DNA of 64,000 nt. Source: Viscum album. Lineage: Eukaryota > Streptophyta > Magnoliopsida > Santalales > Viscaceae. The notes beneath the pieces are model-generated. The model had not been told where the DNA came from. It did not search any database and saw nothing but the letters and a program-made list of their open reading frames with translations. This document shows positions 10,237 through 18,594 of the stretch, in pieces. The first letter of the stretch is position 1, and each line of letters opens with the position of its first letter. The position numbers were made by a program, and so were the translations under genes. The DNA lies in assembly GCA_963277665.1 (NCBI GenBank), contig OY728157.1, positions 362,776,067 through 362,840,066 on the forward strand, written 5' to 3'.

Positions 10237-11961
10237 ATGGATAATAGACTAGAAGATGCTGCTACTAACAGGCCACCCTTCTTTAATGGTGTGAATTATG
10301 CCCAATGGAAGCTCAAAATGAAAATTCATTTGGAAAGTATGGGTTTTGATATTTGGACTACTATAGAGTCTCAATACAAAATTCCAGAAACTGAAAGAAT
10401 AACTTGGGATGAACCTACTAAAGTAGCTTACAATAATAATTGTAAGGCTGTGAATGCTCTCTACTGTGCTCTAGGAGATGAGGAGTTCAATAGAATTTCT
10501 GCATGTAAAACTGCTTTTGAAATCTGGGACACCTTAGCTGTTTCTCATGAAGGAACAACTAATGTCAAGGAAATGCAGTTAAACACTTATACTATCAAAT
10601 ATGATAACTTTAAGATGAAAGCTGATGAACCTATTTCTGATATGTATCTCAGGTTTAATGAGATAGTCAACACAATGAGCTCACTCGGAAAGATTGTTCC
10701 AGCAAAGGAGCAAATCATGAGATTATTGAGATGTCTGCCTGACAGATGGAGAGGCACATCCGTTTCAATTAGAGAATCCTGTGATATTGGAACTTTGCAT
10801 GTCAAGGAGTTAATCGGTAAGCTGATGATGTACGAAGAAGAGCTAAAGGTGAATAAAGAGGAAGATGAGGAACCAAAACGAAAATCTGTAGCTTTTAAGT
10901 CTACTGCATCAAAGAGCAAAGACAAGGAGAAAGTGCATATACCAACTGAAAGCTCATCTAGTGAAGACTTAGATTCTGACAGTGATGCCGAGATGGCACA
11001 AATAGCAAGGAGATTCAAGAAGTTCTATAGGAAGAAGAAGTTCTTCAGAAAACCAAACTACAAGGGTAAGTATGATAGACAAGGTAAGTGGAAGAAAGAT
11101 TGGAAGAACACTGACAAAGAAGAAGACATAGTTTTCTATGAATGTAAAAGGAAAGGACACATCAAAGCTGACTGTCCTAAGTTAAAATTCAAGAAGAAAT
11201 ATGAGTACAAGGACAAGAATTATAGGAAAGCTATGAAGGCCACCTGGAGTGCTTCAGAAGACAGCACAAGTGAATCAGAGTCCAGTGAATCTGAAAGAAA
11301 TCGTGCTAATATGTGTTTCATGACAAACACATCTGAGGTAACCCTATACACTCCCACTTTAAACTCTTATTATTCTGAAGGTGAAACAGAATCTGGTTCT
11401 GATTCTGAAAATATGTCTAAAGATGAATTGACTGAATACTGTAATATGCTGGAAGAAACGTGTAATGAACTAAAGGATAAATATAAGTCTTTAAAGAAAC
11501 AGCATGCTCTTACTGCAAGTGTCAAGTCTGCACTTGATGTAGAAAAAGAGAAAAATGTTCAATTATTAAAGGAGAATACAGAACTGAAACTATCTAATGA
11601 ACAACTTAGAAAGGACTTAGAAACATTCACAAATGGAAAAGATACTCTAACCCAACTGCTAGGAAAGCAAGTTGCACCTAAGTATGCTACTGGATTGGGA
11701 TACCAACCTGGACAAAGACAGTTTACTAAAACCCGATTTATTTCCAAGTCTGAAAAAAATCCTGCTAGTTCCAGTTTTGGAAATTCTTATGCCTCAACTG
11801 GTTATTTAAATAGTTTTCGATCAAGTAAAGTATATCTCTCTAAATCTGTTGCTTCTATTAATTGTATGGGACCCATAAAACAAATCTGGGTACCTAAATC
11901 CTTGATTGCTAACATATCTGGACCCAAGAAAATCTGGGTACCAAAGTCATTTCTTGTCTAA
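10237..11961 (+). CDS. gag: SIRE-A Gag (capsid/nucleocapsid) protein
   Basis: This 574-residue structural protein would package the element's RNA in cytoplasmic particles. Residues 13-30 (PPFFNGVNYAQWKLKM) are the N-terminal copia gag motif. Residues of about 60-205 form a UBN2-type gag domain, with FNRISACKTAFEIWDTL and LRCLPDRWRG. Basic and Ser/Glu-rich stretches follow. The single zinc-knuckle position is about residues 300-313 (FYECKRKGHIKADC). It keeps C303, H308 and C313, but the first ligand is Phe300 instead of Cys. A predicted coiled-coil-like stretch lies at about 395-470. The C-terminus carries a repeated GPxxxIWVPKS motif. The start is the first Met after the leader. TAA at 11959 closes it in the same frame as pol. 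Confidence 0.9.
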   Translation: MDNRLEDAATNRPPFFNGVNYAQWKLKMKIHLESMGFDIWTTIESQYKIPETERITWDEPTKVAYNNNCKAVNALYCALGDEEFNRISACKTAFEIWDTLAVSHEGTTNVKEMQLNTYTIKYDNFKMKADEPISDMYLRFNEIVNTMSSLGKIVPAKEQIMRLLRCLPDRWRGTSVSIRESCDIGTLHVKELIGKLMMYEEELKVNKEEDEEPKRKSVAFKSTASKSKDKEKVHIPTESSSSEDLDSDSDAEMAQIARRFKKFYRKKKFFRKPNYKGKYDRQGKWKKDWKNTDKEEDIVFYECKRKGHIKADCPKLKFKKKYEYKDKNYRKAMKATWSASEDSTSESESSESERNRANMCFMTNTSEVTLYTPTLNSYYSEGETESGSDSENMSKDELTEYCNMLEETCNELKDKYKSLKKQHALTASVKSALDVEKEKNVQLLKENTELKLSNEQLRKDLETFTNGKDTLTQLLGKQVAPKYATGLGYQPGQRQFTKTRFISKSEKNPASSSFGNSYASTGYLNSFRSSKVYLSKSVASINCMGPIKQIWVPKSLIANISGPKKIWVPKSFLV

Positions 11962-11985
11962 TCTGTTTTGTAGGAAATCTGTTTG
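11959..11985 (+). other. gag-pol junction with two in-frame stops and a splice-acceptor-like TTTTGTAG/G
   Basis: Gag ends TAA (11959-11961). TAG follows in the same frame at 11971-11973, and the pol reading begins just after. The sequence TTTTGTAGGAAAT around the second stop is conserved in SIRE-B (near 57785-57800, minus strand), where gag also ends with a stop (TGA). Pol expression would need stop readthrough or splicing onto this acceptor-like site. This is inference. Confidence 0.45.
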
Positions 11986-13653
11986 AAAAGCAATTACAAG
12001 AAGGTATGGTACTTAGACAGTGGATGTTCAAGACACATGTCTGGGGACTATTCGTGCTTCAAAAGCTTAATAAAGGTTGATGGAGGATATGTCACTTTTG
12101 GTGATAACTCAAAAGGAAAAATCATCGGCTTAGGCCAGATTGGTAACACTGACTCAGTATTAATTTCCAAAGTTTTATTTGTTGATGGACTTAAGTACAA
12201 CCTGCTTAGCATTTCTCAATTGTGTGATGATGGTTTTAATGTCAAGTTTGAAAACAATTCTTGTGATGTTTATAATTCCAAAAATGCTTTAATATTTTCT
12301 GCCTTAAGAAATGAAAATGTTTATGCTGTTGACTTAAACACTTTAGCTAAACATAATGTTACTTGCTTAAATGCTTTTCATAAAGAGTCTTGGCTGTGGC
12401 ATAGGAGATTAGGACACTGCAACATTCACTCACTTAGAAAACTCTCTAAGAAACACCTAGTTAGAGACCTACCTAAGCTTGAATTCCCAAATGACAAAGT
12501 GTGTAATCTCTGTCAAAAGGGAAAACAACACAAAGTTTCTTTTAAAGCAAAGAAAGAAGTCTCAACTTCTCAACCACTTGAACTGGTTCACATGGATTTG
12601 TTTGGACCATCAATAATTTCAAGTTTAAATGGGAAGCACTATGTTTATGTTCTTGTAGATGACTTTTCTAGATATACTTGGGTATACTTTCTAGCTCACA
12701 AAAGTGAAGCCTGCTCTTCCTTTGTTAAATACTCTAAGTCTGTAGAAAATCTTAGTGGACTTAAGATTAAGACCTTGAGGAGTGATCATGGCCGTGAGTT
12801 TGAGAATCGAGAATTTGAATCTTACTGCTCACACAATGGCTATTCTCATAACTTTTCTGCCCCTAGGACACCCCAACAGAATGGTGTAGTGGAAAGAAGA
12901 AACCGAACCCTGCAAGAAATAGCAAGGACTATGCTCAATGAATATGACCTGCCTGTTTACTTTTGGGCTGAAGCTGTAAATACAGCCTGCTATGTTATTA
13001 ATAGAGTCTTGATTAGACCGGTTCTTAAGAAAACCCCTTATGAGTTGTGGAATAATAGGAAGCCTAAGGTTAATTACTTTAGAGTTTTTGGTTGCAAAGT
13101 CTTTATTCTGAATACTAAAGATAATCTTGATAAATTTGCTCCAAAAAGTGATGAAGGAATTTTCCTAGGTTACTCTATGTCTAGTAAAGCCTATAGAGTG
13201 TTCAATAAGAAAACCAAATGTGTGGAAGAATCTGTTCACATCAAGTTTGATGAGACTGATCCACATGAGTCTAAAACTTCTCTTGAAGATGTTGAAGAAG
13301 ACTTATCTGTTCTGGACCTAAATGACGAATCTAAAGAACCTGCAATAAAAACATCCAGTTCTGGACTTTTTCCAGAATCTTCCTCTGTGGAACCCGAACC
13401 TATAGATGAACCTGAAATCTCTAGTCCAACCTTTACCAAATCAACTAGGATTCTAAAGAATCATCCTTTAGATGCTGTTGTTGGTAATCTTGATAGAGGA
13501 ACACAAACTAGAGCTTCTCTAAGAAATCAGGTTGAACATCAAGCTTTTCTTTCACAGCTTGAACCCAAAAATGTCAATGATGCTATCAGTGATGAATTCT
13601 GGGTAATGGCTATGCAAGAAGAACTAAATCAGTTTGAAAGAAACAAAGTTTAA
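11983..13653 (+). CDS. pol: SIRE-A pol, N-terminal part: protease, GAG-pre-integrase, integrase
   Basis: The aspartic protease motif is at residues 9-19 (WYLDSGCSRHM, catalytic D12). The GAG-pre-integrase zinc site has H140, H145, C174 and C177. The integrase core has the copia-type D-D-E residues in VHMDLFGP, LRSDHGREF and QQNGVVERRN, followed by the C-terminal 'FGCKVFI...DKFAPKSDEGIFLGYS' region. Together these process the polyprotein and insert the DNA copy. The first codon given is TTG; a true initiation site is not evident because the region is expected to be translated as a fusion. TAA at 13651-13653 replaces the Trp codon seen at the same place in SIRE-B (NKVWKL), so the protein is cut just before the RT. 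Confidence 0.92.
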   Translation: MKSNYKKVWYLDSGCSRHMSGDYSCFKSLIKVDGGYVTFGDNSKGKIIGLGQIGNTDSVLISKVLFVDGLKYNLLSISQLCDDGFNVKFENNSCDVYNSKNALIFSALRNENVYAVDLNTLAKHNVTCLNAFHKESWLWHRRLGHCNIHSLRKLSKKHLVRDLPKLEFPNDKVCNLCQKGKQHKVSFKAKKEVSTSQPLELVHMDLFGPSIISSLNGKHYVYVLVDDFSRYTWVYFLAHKSEACSSFVKYSKSVENLSGLKIKTLRSDHGREFENREFESYCSHNGYSHNFSAPRTPQQNGVVERRNRTLQEIARTMLNEYDLPVYFWAEAVNTACYVINRVLIRPVLKKTPYELWNNRKPKVNYFRVFGCKVFILNTKDNLDKFAPKSDEGIFLGYSMSSKAYRVFNKKTKCVEESVHIKFDETDPHESKTSLEDVEEDLSVLDLNDESKEPAIKTSSSGLFPESSSVEPEPIDEPEISSPTFTKSTRILKNHPLDAVVGNLDRGTQTRASLRNQVEHQAFLSQLEPKNVNDAISDEFWVMAMQEELNQFERNKV

Positions 13654-13659
13654 GAATTA

Positions 13660-15120
13660 GTGGAAAGACCTAAAGACACTCTTACCATAAGCACCAAATG
13701 GGTGTTTAGAAACAAAGTTGATGAGTTTGGAAACATAATCAGAAACAAAGCTAGGCTATTTGCACAAGGGTATAGTCAGGAAGAAGGAATAGACTATGAG
13801 GAAACCTTTGCACCCGTGGCTAGACTAGAGGCCATTAGGATATTACTTGCTTATGCTGCTCATCTGAATTTCAAACTATATCAAATGGATGTTAAAAGTG
13901 CTTTTCTAAATGGATATATAATTGAGGATGTATTTGTGGAACAACCTCCTGGTTTTACAAATCTCCATTTTTCTAATCATGTTTTTAAACTATCTAAAGC
14001 TTTATATGGTTTAAAGCAAGCTCTAAGAGCTTGGTATGATAGGCTCAGCTCTTTTCTTATTTCGAAAGGATTTACTAAAGGGATAGCTGATCCTACTCTT
14101 TTTATTAAATGGATTTCTAAAGATGTCTTAATAGTACAAATCTATGTGGATGATATTATTTTTGGATCTTCTAAAAATTCTTTATGTGTTGATTTTTCAA
14201 AAGTAATGCAAAATGAGTTTGAAATGAGTTTAATGGGAGAACTCAAATTTTTCCTTGGATTTCAGATCTTTCAAAATAAAAATGGTATTATTTTGAATCA
14301 AAGTAAATATATTAAAGATCTTCTAAAACGTTTTTCTTTGGATGGCACCAAAGGCAGTGACACACCTATGAGCACCACTTGCAAGTTGGACAGTGATGAA
14401 ACTGGTGAACCAGTGGATCAAACCAATTACAGAGGTATGATAGGTAGTCTACTGTACCTTACTGCCAGTAGACCTGACATCATGTTCAGTGTATGCATGT
14501 GTGCTCGGTTTCAAGCCAATCCAAAAGAGTCTCATTTAACTGCTGTTAAAAGGATTTTCAAATATCTAAAACATACTCCCAATTTGGGATTATTTTATCC
14601 AAAAGGACAATCATTTGATTTATTAAGTTATTCTGATGCTGATTTTGCTGGCTGCAAGTTAGATAGAAAGAGCACCTCTGGAACATGTCACATTTTAGGC
14701 AAGTCACTAGTATCTTGGTGTAGTAAGAAGCAGAATTCTGTTGCATTGTCTACTGCCGAAGCTGAGTATATAGCTGCTGGTAGCTGTTGTGCACAAATCT
14801 TGTGGATGAAACACACTTTACTAGACTATGGATATCAATTCAAACATGTCTCTATAAGGTGTGACAATACAAGTGCTATTAACATTTCAAAAAATCCAGT
14901 ATCTCATGCTAGGACAAAACATATTGATGTGAGACATCACTTTCTGAGGGATCATTATCAAAAAGGTGATATCACTCTTGAGTTCATTGGCACTGAACAT
15001 CAGTTAGCTGATATTTTTACAAAGCCTTTGAATTTTGAGAGATTAAGTTACATCAAACATGAGTTAGGTATGATTAACTATAGCACAGTTGAAACCTCAC
15101 AGTTGAAACCTCACAGTTGA
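13660..15120 (+). CDS. pol: SIRE-A pol, C-terminal part: reverse transcriptase and RNase H
   Basis: This continues the same frame after the 13651 stop. The RT reads [19 protein letters not shown], then [11 protein letters not shown], and the catalytic YVDD is intact at residues 162-165. One unusual residue is Leu in '[10 protein letters not shown]', where Pro is usual. RNase H follows, with [31 protein letters not shown] and [14 protein letters not shown] all preserved. The product would copy genomic RNA to DNA and remove the RNA strand. The last residues are encoded by the first three units of a 14-bp tandem repeat, and the TGA stop (15118-15120) lies inside the third unit. Without suppression of the upstream stop this half has no good start codon. 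Confidence 0.92.
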   Translation: MERPKDTLTISTKWVFRNKVDEFGNIIRNKARLFAQGYSQEEGIDYEETFAPVARLEAIRILLAYAAHLNFKLYQMDVKSAFLNGYIIEDVFVEQPPGFTNLHFSNHVFKLSKALYGLKQALRAWYDRLSSFLISKGFTKGIADPTLFIKWISKDVLIVQIYVDDIIFGSSKNSLCVDFSKVMQNEFEMSLMGELKFFLGFQIFQNKNGIILNQSKYIKDLLKRFSLDGTKGSDTPMSTTCKLDSDETGEPVDQTNYRGMIGSLLYLTASRPDIMFSVCMCARFQANPKESHLTAVKRIFKYLKHTPNLGLFYPKGQSFDLLSYSDADFAGCKLDRKSTSGTCHILGKSLVSWCSKKQNSVALSTAEAEYIAAGSCCAQILWMKHTLLDYGYQFKHVSIRCDNTSAINISKNPVSHARTKHIDVRHHFLRDHYQKGDITLEFIGTEHQLADIFTKPLNFERLSYIKHELGMINYSTVETSQLKPHS

Positions 15121-15209
15121 AACCTCACAGTTGAAACCTCACAGTTGAAACCTCACAGTTGAAACCTCACAGTTGAAACCTCACAGTTGAAACCTCACAG
15201 TTGAAACCT
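15084..15209 (+). repeat. 14-bp tandem repeat, nine perfect units, at the pol end
   Basis: The unit CACAGTTGAAACCT is repeated nine times without change, followed by degenerate units (CACAGTTAGACCT, CACCGGTGTACCT, CACTGTTACATCT) to about 15248. It spans the pol stop and the pol-env spacer. The CACAGTTG part matches the motif repeated in the LTR U3. Confidence 0.97.
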
Positions 15210-15452
15210 CACAGTTAGACCTCACCGGTGTACCTCACTGTTACATCTCTCTGTAGGCTGTTTCGCTGTTTAATCTTATTTTATTTTTGCGGGAATTCGA
15301 ACCGTTTCTTTTCTTTATACTTTTATTTCTAAATCCCTAAATGATAAAATTTAGAACATCGAGCATATCTCAATCCACTCATCTCGACCCTTGCTCTCTC
15401 AAGTCCAAAACCCTAAACCTTCAACCGAACCTCGAAACCTCATTCAGTTCCA

Positions 15453-16664
15453 ATGGCCAGAACAAAGCGACCCCCGACTGTCAACGAAGATGCACCAATG
15501 CCAAAGAGGACTCAAGTCGAATCTAGTGGCACCGGGAACGCCTCGATAAGACCTGTTAATCCACATCTCACTAAGAGAGAAATAGTTGCTGAGAAGGAGC
15601 TAAGTGAAGAATGGATTTTATCGAGCAGATCATTAGTGCTGGCAGTGCTTAATGATCAAGGATGGACCGAATGCTTTGCAAACAATAATGGACCGTACTA
15701 CCCGAAGTTGGTGAAGGAATTCTATGAATATCTACAGTTCGAGGAAGAGGATGATCTGCATAGACTAGTATCCAGAGTAAACGGCAATGAAGTCAGTTTT
15801 TCATCAGCTGAATGGGCTGCTTGTTTAAGAGTTCCTCATGAGGGCATTTACAACTACTATTCTGGAGCGGCTCCTCCAAACAGTAGAATCTTTGATCATG
15901 AGACAGCTCTGGAAGAATTGACAGGTAATGGCACAGTAAGGAAGATTATTGCTACTGAAATGTGTGGAGAGGACAGGCTTCTGTTTAAGTTTATTCAGCA
16001 TGTACTGAGTCCTAGAAGAGGAGATTTTGCAACTCTGAAGCATCAGGATATTTACTTGATGTACTTATTAAAACATGGAAGGAAGGTCAACCTTTGTAGG
16101 TTGCTGATGGCTCAGATGGAGGACATGATAAAGGCAAGCTCAAAATCAAGTGCCTTGTTTCATGCTAAACTCATTTCGGTTATGTTGAAAGTGAAAGGTG
16201 CAGCTGGAAGTCAGGAAGAGTTGATAGTGGCAAAGAACAGTGTATGTATCTCGAAAGTAATCTGCAAATTCATGAAGATCAGTTGGAATCCCTGGAAGAA
16301 ATCATGGGTGAATGATGAGGAGAGAATCTATGAGAATTTTAGCCCTTCTACTCATCCCTCTAGACCGAGAGATAGGAGAGATCCAGGCTTAAAGCCTGAT
16401 GAGCCTGAACCTGTATACTCAGATGATGAACAGACTGCAGTAGTTGATAACTCTGCAAGAGAGAACACCCCAATTGATGAAGGGAGTGATCCTGATACTA
16501 CTCACAGTCCTGTCAGGACAGTGACGTTTGGAGCAGCAAGCCCTCCAAAAGAACTACCTAGTAGAGAACCTGTTCTAAGAGACAGTGAGACTGAGACTAC
16601 AGAAGAAGAAGAAGAATCTCAATATTTTGTCAAGGACACCTCTGATGAGGGTGATACAGTTTAA
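15453..16664 (+). CDS. SIRE-A env-like protein, N-terminal part
   Basis: This 403-residue reading starts at the first good Met (MARTKRPP) after a spacer of about 330 bp. Residues of about 70-200 carry GWTECFANNNGPYYPKLVKEF, FSSAEWAACLRVP and LLFKFIQHVLSPRRGDFATL. They resemble the 'putative plant transposon protein' domain (PF20167-like) found in extra ORFs of plant LTR elements; the family name is from memory of its pattern. The C-terminal third is acidic and Ser/Glu/Pro-rich. I see no signal peptide or transmembrane segment, so a true membrane envelope role is doubtful. TAA at 16662 ends it, and the same frame reopens directly after. SIRE-B has a decayed homologue (53527-53715, minus). Confidence 0.8.
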   Translation: MARTKRPPTVNEDAPMPKRTQVESSGTGNASIRPVNPHLTKREIVAEKELSEEWILSSRSLVLAVLNDQGWTECFANNNGPYYPKLVKEFYEYLQFEEEDDLHRLVSRVNGNEVSFSSAEWAACLRVPHEGIYNYYSGAAPPNSRIFDHETALEELTGNGTVRKIIATEMCGEDRLLFKFIQHVLSPRRGDFATLKHQDIYLMYLLKHGRKVNLCRLLMAQMEDMIKASSKSSALFHAKLISVMLKVKGAAGSQEELIVAKNSVCISKVICKFMKISWNPWKKSWVNDEERIYENFSPSTHPSRPRDRRDPGLKPDEPEPVYSDDEQTAVVDNSARENTPIDEGSDPDTTHSPVRTVTFGAASPPKELPSREPVLRDSETETTEEEEESQYFVKDTSDEGDTV

Positions 16665-16721
16665 GCAGAAGAGGCTGGAGCTTTAAATGAAAATCAAGAA
16701 ACTGTTGCAGAAGAACTTAGT

Positions 16722-18266
16722 ATGAGCCCTCTGATAGGGTATACAGACAAGTCAGTGTCTGACCAGGAAGCAGGAGTGGTCTCTACTACTGTTGTCATGG
16801 AAGTGGTTGATGACCCAACAGAGAAGGAGGCTAACCTCACTGCTGAACCTACAGAGGAAGCAAGTATGGAACCTGCTAGAGCTACAGAAGAGAACATAGA
16901 GTTACCCAGAGTTGAGCAGATAGTAGAAAGTGTTCAGGAAGGACCTCCAAGTGAGGGGGAGCGTGTTGGTTCAGTCTCTGTAATGTTTGATATAGAAGGA
17001 TGGACCTCAGATCTAGGATACATGGTGTTAGGACTCAATTATGAGGATTCAGACGAGGAAAACCAACCACCAAGAAATCCAGTCATCCTACCTAACAGTT
17101 CTCCAGTGTTAGAAACTGAAAGATTGGCCACCAAGGAAGACCTTGAATCCTTAAAGAATGAAATGAAGGAGACCATCAGACAGTCTGTTGCTGAATTGAA
17201 AACCAGTCTTTTTGATGAGCTGAAAAATGTAGAACAATCCTTAGAATTATCTCTAGGATGTGTTGTGGGAAGTCCAATCAAAGAAGTGATGGATGAAATG
17301 AAAGTGTGCCACACCCAAATTGAAAGCTGGACTGGAGCAGTAGTGGCCCTCAGACAATCAGTTGCTTCTTTAACTGCCCTGAGCAGTTCTCAGACACAAG
17401 TGGCCAGTGAGATTCGATACATCAAAGAAGTGGTCAAGCAGTTTGTGGAAGTATTTGAGGCTTTCAAGAAATCAGTAAAAGAACACTTTAGCAATCAGGA
17501 TGCTGTCATTCAGAAAGTGATTGGAAATCTGACTCAGTCTTTCAAGGAGACAGTGGCATTCTCAGTCAAGTCCCTTCCTTCATCTAGCTCTCCTGTGGAC
17601 CTTGAGCAGTTTAGAAGCCTGCTCAGAGAAGAGCTTACTCAGGCCCGTGCAAATGATACATCAGACCTACAGATCCTTGCTACTACAAGAGAAGTCAGTG
17701 GCTTTGTTCGTGAGCACCTGCAGGCTGCTACTGCTTCTCAGGAGGCCATCAAAAGTAAAGTGGATTATTACTTTGATCGGATTTTCACTAAGCATCAGTT
17801 GAACAGTCACTTCAAGCTCATGCTAGAAACTATGAAGCTGCCTCCTGTAACTCAAGCCTTCAAAGAACAAGTTAGCAAGCTACTAGAGTTGACCCCGGCT
17901 TTGGATAAATTCTTGGAAAACAAAGATGACTTCTTATCTGCCATGGACAGAGGAGGAAACATCATAATGGATTTCAGGAATCTGCTCCTACCTTTTCTTC
18001 ATGTGGACTGCACACCTGTTATAGTTCCTCCTGCCCTACCTGTCTCCAACCCCAGTGGTTCTTCCATAATGTCTCCTGCTGATGCCCTCAGAAGCCTTAG
18101 ACCACTGATCCCTCGGCAAGCTACTCACTACAGGCCTTCAGGAGCCTCTGTTGCTGCCCCTCCAGACATTCCTGCTGCCATTCCTCAGCCTGTTGATCCT
18201 TCACCTCCTGCTCCATCTTCTTCCTCCAAAGGCAAAGAGCTCTTACCTCCAGATGACGAGGATTGA
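16722..18266 (+). CDS. SIRE-A env-like protein, C-terminal coiled-coil part
   Basis: This 514-residue reading is in the same frame as the preceding one. Only the TAA at 16662 separates them, and the frame is open between it and Met16722, so the intact ancestor was probably one protein of about 938 residues. Residues 1-125 are acidic. Residues of about 130-360 are heptad-like (KEDLESLKNEMKETIRQS, VGSPIKEVMDEMKVCHTQIE and others), suggesting coiled coils. Residues 330-420 include KVDYYFDRIFTKHQLNSHF, which is matched in SIRE-B (VDFYFNRIFSKNDMTNHF). The C-terminus is Pro/Ser-rich and ends SSSKGKELLPPDDED; SIRE-B has a similar KGKEKSTSDEE. The function is unknown. No membrane segment is obvious. 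Confidence 0.75.
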   Translation: MSPLIGYTDKSVSDQEAGVVSTTVVMEVVDDPTEKEANLTAEPTEEASMEPARATEENIELPRVEQIVESVQEGPPSEGERVGSVSVMFDIEGWTSDLGYMVLGLNYEDSDEENQPPRNPVILPNSSPVLETERLATKEDLESLKNEMKETIRQSVAELKTSLFDELKNVEQSLELSLGCVVGSPIKEVMDEMKVCHTQIESWTGAVVALRQSVASLTALSSSQTQVASEIRYIKEVVKQFVEVFEAFKKSVKEHFSNQDAVIQKVIGNLTQSFKETVAFSVKSLPSSSSPVDLEQFRSLLREELTQARANDTSDLQILATTREVSGFVREHLQAATASQEAIKSKVDYYFDRIFTKHQLNSHFKLMLETMKLPPVTQAFKEQVSKLLELTPALDKFLENKDDFLSAMDRGGNIIMDFRNLLLPFLHVDCTPVIVPPALPVSNPSGSSIMSPADALRSLRPLIPRQATHYRPSGASVAAPPDIPAAIPQPVDPSPPAPSSSSKGKELLPPDDED

Positions 18267-18383
18267 GTCTGTTTATGTTTTTTTTATATAGGGATCATGT
18301 ATTCACATATTGGGTCATGTATTGTACTCCTTATTAATACAATGTTTATTTTCTCTCACTCTGTCTTTCTTTTTGTTAATCAC

Positions 18384-18475
18384 AAAGGGGGAGAAATAAA
18401 GAGAAATAGAAATGGGGAGAACTGGGGAGAAATAGAAAACTCAAGGGAGAAATGAACCTATACAAGAGGAGAAAT
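18384..18475 (+). repeat. Purine-rich, PPT-like repeats upstream of SIRE-A 3' LTR
   Basis: AAAGGGGGAGAAA at 18384-18396 closely resembles the true polypurine tract. Several GGGGAGAAAT or RGGAGAAA variants follow. SIRE-B also has extra PPT-like tracts beside its own. They may be alternative second-strand primers. Confidence 0.55.
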
Positions 18476-18580
18476 CCTTGCGGATTATACCTAATTTTTG
18501 TGCTCATATTGCTAATACTGTGTTTTGCACACTTATCTCTGATACTTCTATATTTCATACTGACATAATTTGTGATTATC

Positions 18581-18594
18581 AAAAAGGGGGAGAT
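18581..18594 (+). other. SIRE-A polypurine tract
   Basis: AAAAAGGGGGAGAT lies immediately before the TGTTGG start of the 3' LTR. It is the expected primer for second-strand DNA synthesis. Confidence 0.93.

Noticed and set aside
10587..11018. 143-codon ORF on the minus strand within gag
   Set aside because: Opposite-strand shadow of the Gag reading, which has clear domains on the plus strand.
15084..15248. Tandem repeat that could look like a CRISPR array
   Set aside because: Units are contiguous with no spacers, and the context is a plant retrotransposon.
17039..17314. 91-codon minus-strand ORF in the env-like region
   Set aside because: Shadow of the plus-strand ORF; composition mirrors it.
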